From NCBI GenBank assembly GCA_006937955.1, contig SSNP01000001.1, positions 3,326,383 through 3,390,382 of the forward strand: a stretch of DNA of 64,000 bases. The letters are read 5' to 3'. The notes below the pieces were generated by a model. The model was not told where the DNA came from. It made no database searches and saw only the letters and a program-made list of their open reading frames with translations. Both the position numbers and the translations under genes were made by a program. Below, one piece after another: positions 60,601 to 64,000 of this stretch (its first letter is position 1; each line of letters begins with the position of its first letter). Source of the stretch: Pachypanchax playfairii (taxonomy: Eukaryota; Chordata; Actinopteri; Cyprinodontiformes; Aplocheilidae).

Positions 60601-61611
60601 GGTTCGTTTTAAAACACAGATGCTCTATTCACAGCGTAAATATTGTTCTGTGAAACTGACAAATTAAAAAACTGACTATTTTTGTACCTCATCCTTATGG
60701 CTGTATGCCATCAAATAAAGCTTAAACGCCATAAAAAGTAACATTTAATGACAGAAGAGATTGTCTGGAATGTCAGCCTGTGTAGCTGAAGCTTTATCCA
60801 TTGCTGCTGAATCAGGCTTGAGCAGTCAAGGAAAGCTGTGATGTTGGAAAGTCATTTCTTTTCAACACAGTGTGGAGGCAGATAGCAGCATGCCATTACC
60901 AGGCACAAGGAGGGTTCTGGACAGTTATTCCACAGGGTAACCATGGGGAGATAAACACACACACAAACACACAAGCTATTATTCTGACACATGCAGACAC
61001 ACTGTCCATTAGTTGCTTTGCAAAGCACTTTCTGACAGCATGACGATGTCAAAGAAAACAAAGAATTAAATGAAATTGCATCCGATTTTGTGCAAGAGAA
61101 GAAAGTCGGGGGACAGGACTGCAGAAATAATGAGGGAGAGAATTGATAATGTTGCTTACAATCAGCAAAAAATTACTTTCATGTGAGGTCCTAGAATTGG
61201 AAATTATATGCAATACTGAAATCAGCTGAGCTGACTGGGGAATAAATTCACTCATTATTCCAAAACGATCAGTAATTTAGTCTTGGCAGCACAGAATCTT
61301 GCTGCAGAGCGTAAATGTTTTTAGCTTTCAATCCTCTACACAATGACTTAAAACCTCCAGCAGATTATACACTTTAAAAAGCTAAAATTCTTAAAATATC
61401 GAGTGAAGAAGAAGGTGCTCGTTCACTTTAATTCTGTTGAGAATGTCTGAGATGAGTAGCTGAATCTCAGGGATATAGGATAACCCATTTAAAAATAACT
61501 TTTTAAAAATAATATCTAAACAGATACTGACAGTGACGTGAAGCCAAATCCTGTTCCCTCAATTTAATTGTTAGCAATCCTTAATGATATTTTGGTTTAG
61601 TATTTCTCCTA

Positions 61612-61925
61612 TTAATCAGTCCATCCACTTTTATACCCATCTAATTCTTTCCAGGGACTCAGAGAACTGCAGCCTACAGCATTTCCTGCAGTCATTAGAC
61701 AAGAGGCGGGGTACAACATGGACAGATCACCACTCCATCTCAAGGCCGCAGAAATGGACAACATGCACACTCACACAAGGGTCAATTTCAAAATGCCAAT
61801 TAACCTAACCTGCCTGTTTTTAGACTGTAGGAAAAACTCAAGTGGCTGTAAAAAACCCACACAGGCACCAGCAGGAAGTGTAAACTCCACAGGTTAACAG
61901 CTTAACCCAAGACCTGATGCTAACA
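61612..61925 (+). repeat. LINE-tail-type dispersed repeat
   Basis: The order of blocks AATCAGTCCATCCACTTTTA, AAGAGGCGGGGTACAACATG, ACTCACACAAGGGTC, CCAATTAACCTAACCTGCC and GTGTAAACTCCACAGG matches a repeat found throughout fish genomes. I recall it as the 3' part of a LINE, but the class is not certain. Confidence 0.7.
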
Positions 61926-63729
61926 AACTGCTCCACCGTGCAGCTGAAATGGAACTGATAGGAGGAGTTTTGGCGGTAAAAAATTTTCAATACCAAACAT
62001 CTGGTAATATTGTCAATTTGGGATTCATCCAATGGAAAAATCTGTCCTGACATCATCGCTGATGACAAACTGACTGCTGATAAGTTAGTAATATAACACC
62101 CAATATTTCAGGTCTAACAAATCACAGGGATATAAACTGTAAAATATATCCTTCTTCTTGTGATAATTAGATGTGTGTGAACCCCACAGATGAGGTTCTT
62201 CCTTTGAAATATGACCCAGTCTCCACTGATTAGCAATCACAAACACATTTACAAAGAGAAACCAGCACACTAAAAATGCACTCTATAAGTATACAGCTAC
62301 ACACTTCCTCCAGAAGCAGTTATACAAGGTTCACTGCAGCCAGCAGAGAATCGATGCACAGACTCTTAAAGCAAAAAGACATTCAGCTAACATGTTAGCA
62401 TGCATTACCTGATGGCAGAAAGATAATTATGTCTGCATGATACAACCCATGTCAGCATTGAATGCAGGGATGCAAAGAACTCTAATCTGATGCAGTTAGA
62501 AGAATGATGCCTCAAAGATTCATGTAAAATTTCATGTTCATCTAGTTTTACTTTTTATATATTTAAAAACAGTTTGAGAATGAGAACAAGCACATTTTTC
62601 ATAAAAAGCACTTTAATTAGTTGTTCATTTACAGGTTTTAAATACAAAACGAGAGCTCGTTTAAATTTCTGTTAAATGTAATCTAAAAAAATTGGTATCT
62701 GCAGTTCCAAAACTAAATTATTGTCAAACTTAAAGGAGACTTTAAATTCTCAAAATCCTGGTAACTAGAAAGTGTTTTGAAAATACAAGCAATTCATTTA
62801 CCCGTGAAATGATTTACATATAAAACTTATTGTCCTACATTTTTTGTGAACATAATTGAATTCATTGACCATGAAAACACACTTTGATATCATCATCAGT
62901 TTAATGGTTGTTCATCTAAAAGTGGTTTTTAATAGAGTTTTTTGGGGGGGAGTCACTCACAAAATCCAATACATTGGTCTTTATGTCTTTCCCAACATAT
63001 TCTGAAAATGTATTTCATATCAGTCATAACCTTTATAGTCAGTTAACAGACAAGAACTAACTAATGCCACACAAAACATGGCTTCCTTAAAATGATTCTA
63101 ACTTTAGGGATTTTTTGTGTGTATTTATATCATCAAGTTTGACACGTGGGGGGGGGTGTAGGGCATGGAATCCTGCTGAGATAGAGGCTCAGCAACATTT
63201 TCTAGAGAAGGCAGTCAGTCACAAAAAAGGACCTGACATTCAGCAGCAAGTAGCTTCCTGCAAATATTAAAATATTAAACAAAGAAACTGTTAAATCTTT
63301 ATAAAACTTGACTTAAAATAATAATTGAGACCTGTTGTTTTGCTTGTTCTGAGATTTCCAGCACTAACCTTATTTTGACAGCTGTGAAAGGAGTTTAGAT
63401 ATGTCCTTATTTAATGAGCCAACAAAAAAAGAAGTTATACTGAATCCTAAAAAAATACATTAAAAAACACAATATGCAGTTTATGCATAGAAATTGTTAT
63501 TTTTTCTTTCAAGACAAAAACATTTCAAATGTCATTTCTGCTTTAAAAGGCCAGGGTGAATCGCTGCCCACTGTGAATCACAGAGAGGTCACCTGTTGTT
63601 AAGTGACGTGAGGAGAAAGTTTCAAATCCTGCTGCAAAGCAAGTGGGATCTAAATCACGCATCAGCCTTTTGGCATAATTTCCAACACTGTGAGGGGGAA
63701 CAGTTATGTCATCATAGTAGATTCAAAAA

Positions 63730-64000
63730 ACTGCAACTGGACTTTTGAGGACATTTTACTTCTTATCTGAGGAGCTCCATCAGTTCAAAATGAAAAGTGC
63801 AGCGTTTCCAGCTTTTAAGCATCCAGGCATGTGATCAAAACCTCTCACATGAAAACCAGTTGAACAAAGACTCTAATGATGCACAGGAAGAAGGAGGCGA
63901 CGGGGGAATCTTCAAACCAGTTCACTCACTGATGCTTAAAAGTTGGAAACTGCACTTTTCATGACCAATGAAGCAAAACTTCTAAAAGTCCAGTTGCTTG
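63730..64000. repeat. inverted-repeat element cut by the window end
   Basis: GCAACTGGACTTTTGAGG near 63731 pairs with the inverse CTTCTAAAAGTCCAGTTGC at the window end. AAAAGTGCAGCGTTTCCAG near 63793 pairs with TTGGAAACTGCACTTTTC near 63942. The outer arm followed by ACTTCTTATCTGAGGAGC resembles a ubiquitous fish repeat. Confidence 0.75.

Larger units (their letters stand above)
49224..64000 (-). other. rgs6: probable 5' intron of rgs6, no exon recognised
   Basis: A stretch of 14.8 kb with no convincing exon on either strand. The exon that should encode the N terminus and splice to 49223 was sought on the - strand and not found. It contains the dispersed elements listed separately and, at about 58795-58885, an AT-rich stretch ending GTCTGAAATAAAGAC that may be a retroposon tail. 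Confidence 0.55.

Overview
The window is vertebrate nuclear DNA, almost certainly from a teleost (ray-finned) fish. It is AT-rich, its genes are split into many short GT-AG exons, and it carries repeat types typical of fish genomes. It holds parts of two genes that converge tail to tail, with a repeat-rich interval between them. No bacterial, viral or RNA genes were found.

Positions 1-30099 (+) hold the 3' half of a laminin alpha-2 gene (lama2). I traced 35 coding exons in continuous frame. They give about 1435 residues: the end of the long-arm coiled coil, five laminin G-like (LG) domains, and a Pro/Thr-rich linker between LG3 and LG4. A furin-type cleavage cassette inside LG3 and the overall match to the alpha-2 chain identify the paralogue. 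Two exons are micro-exons, of 6 bp and 12 bp. The first exons lie upstream of the window. The 5.4 kb intron after the furin exon carries a 2.7 kb tandem array of about 18 units of about 160 bp, each with an 18-bp perfect palindrome.

Positions 30100-35212 lie between the two stop codons. They contain a foldback element with 163-bp arms, a 1-kb head-to-head inverted dimer of another element, two smaller elements with TTAAAGG ends, and a palindromic hAT-like repeat. Several families share TTAA-type ends, and further copies sit in introns of both genes.

Positions 35213-49223 (-) hold rgs6, a regulator of G-protein signalling of the R7 subfamily. Sixteen coding exons in continuous frame encode DEP, DHEX, GGL and RGS domains and the C-terminal tail ending in LTGLMQSS. 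The first coding exon, with the start codon, was not found and is probably beyond the window. The 14.8 kb from 49224 to 64000 appears to be rgs6 5' intron, with several dispersed repeats.

The two proteins are not known to act together. One is a basement-membrane adhesion protein and the other a neuronal and cardiac GTPase-activating protein. Their adjacency reflects chromosome history. No new multi-gene system is evident. The most unusual items are the palindromic satellite next to the furin exon, the two micro-exons, and the nested palindromes between the genes.
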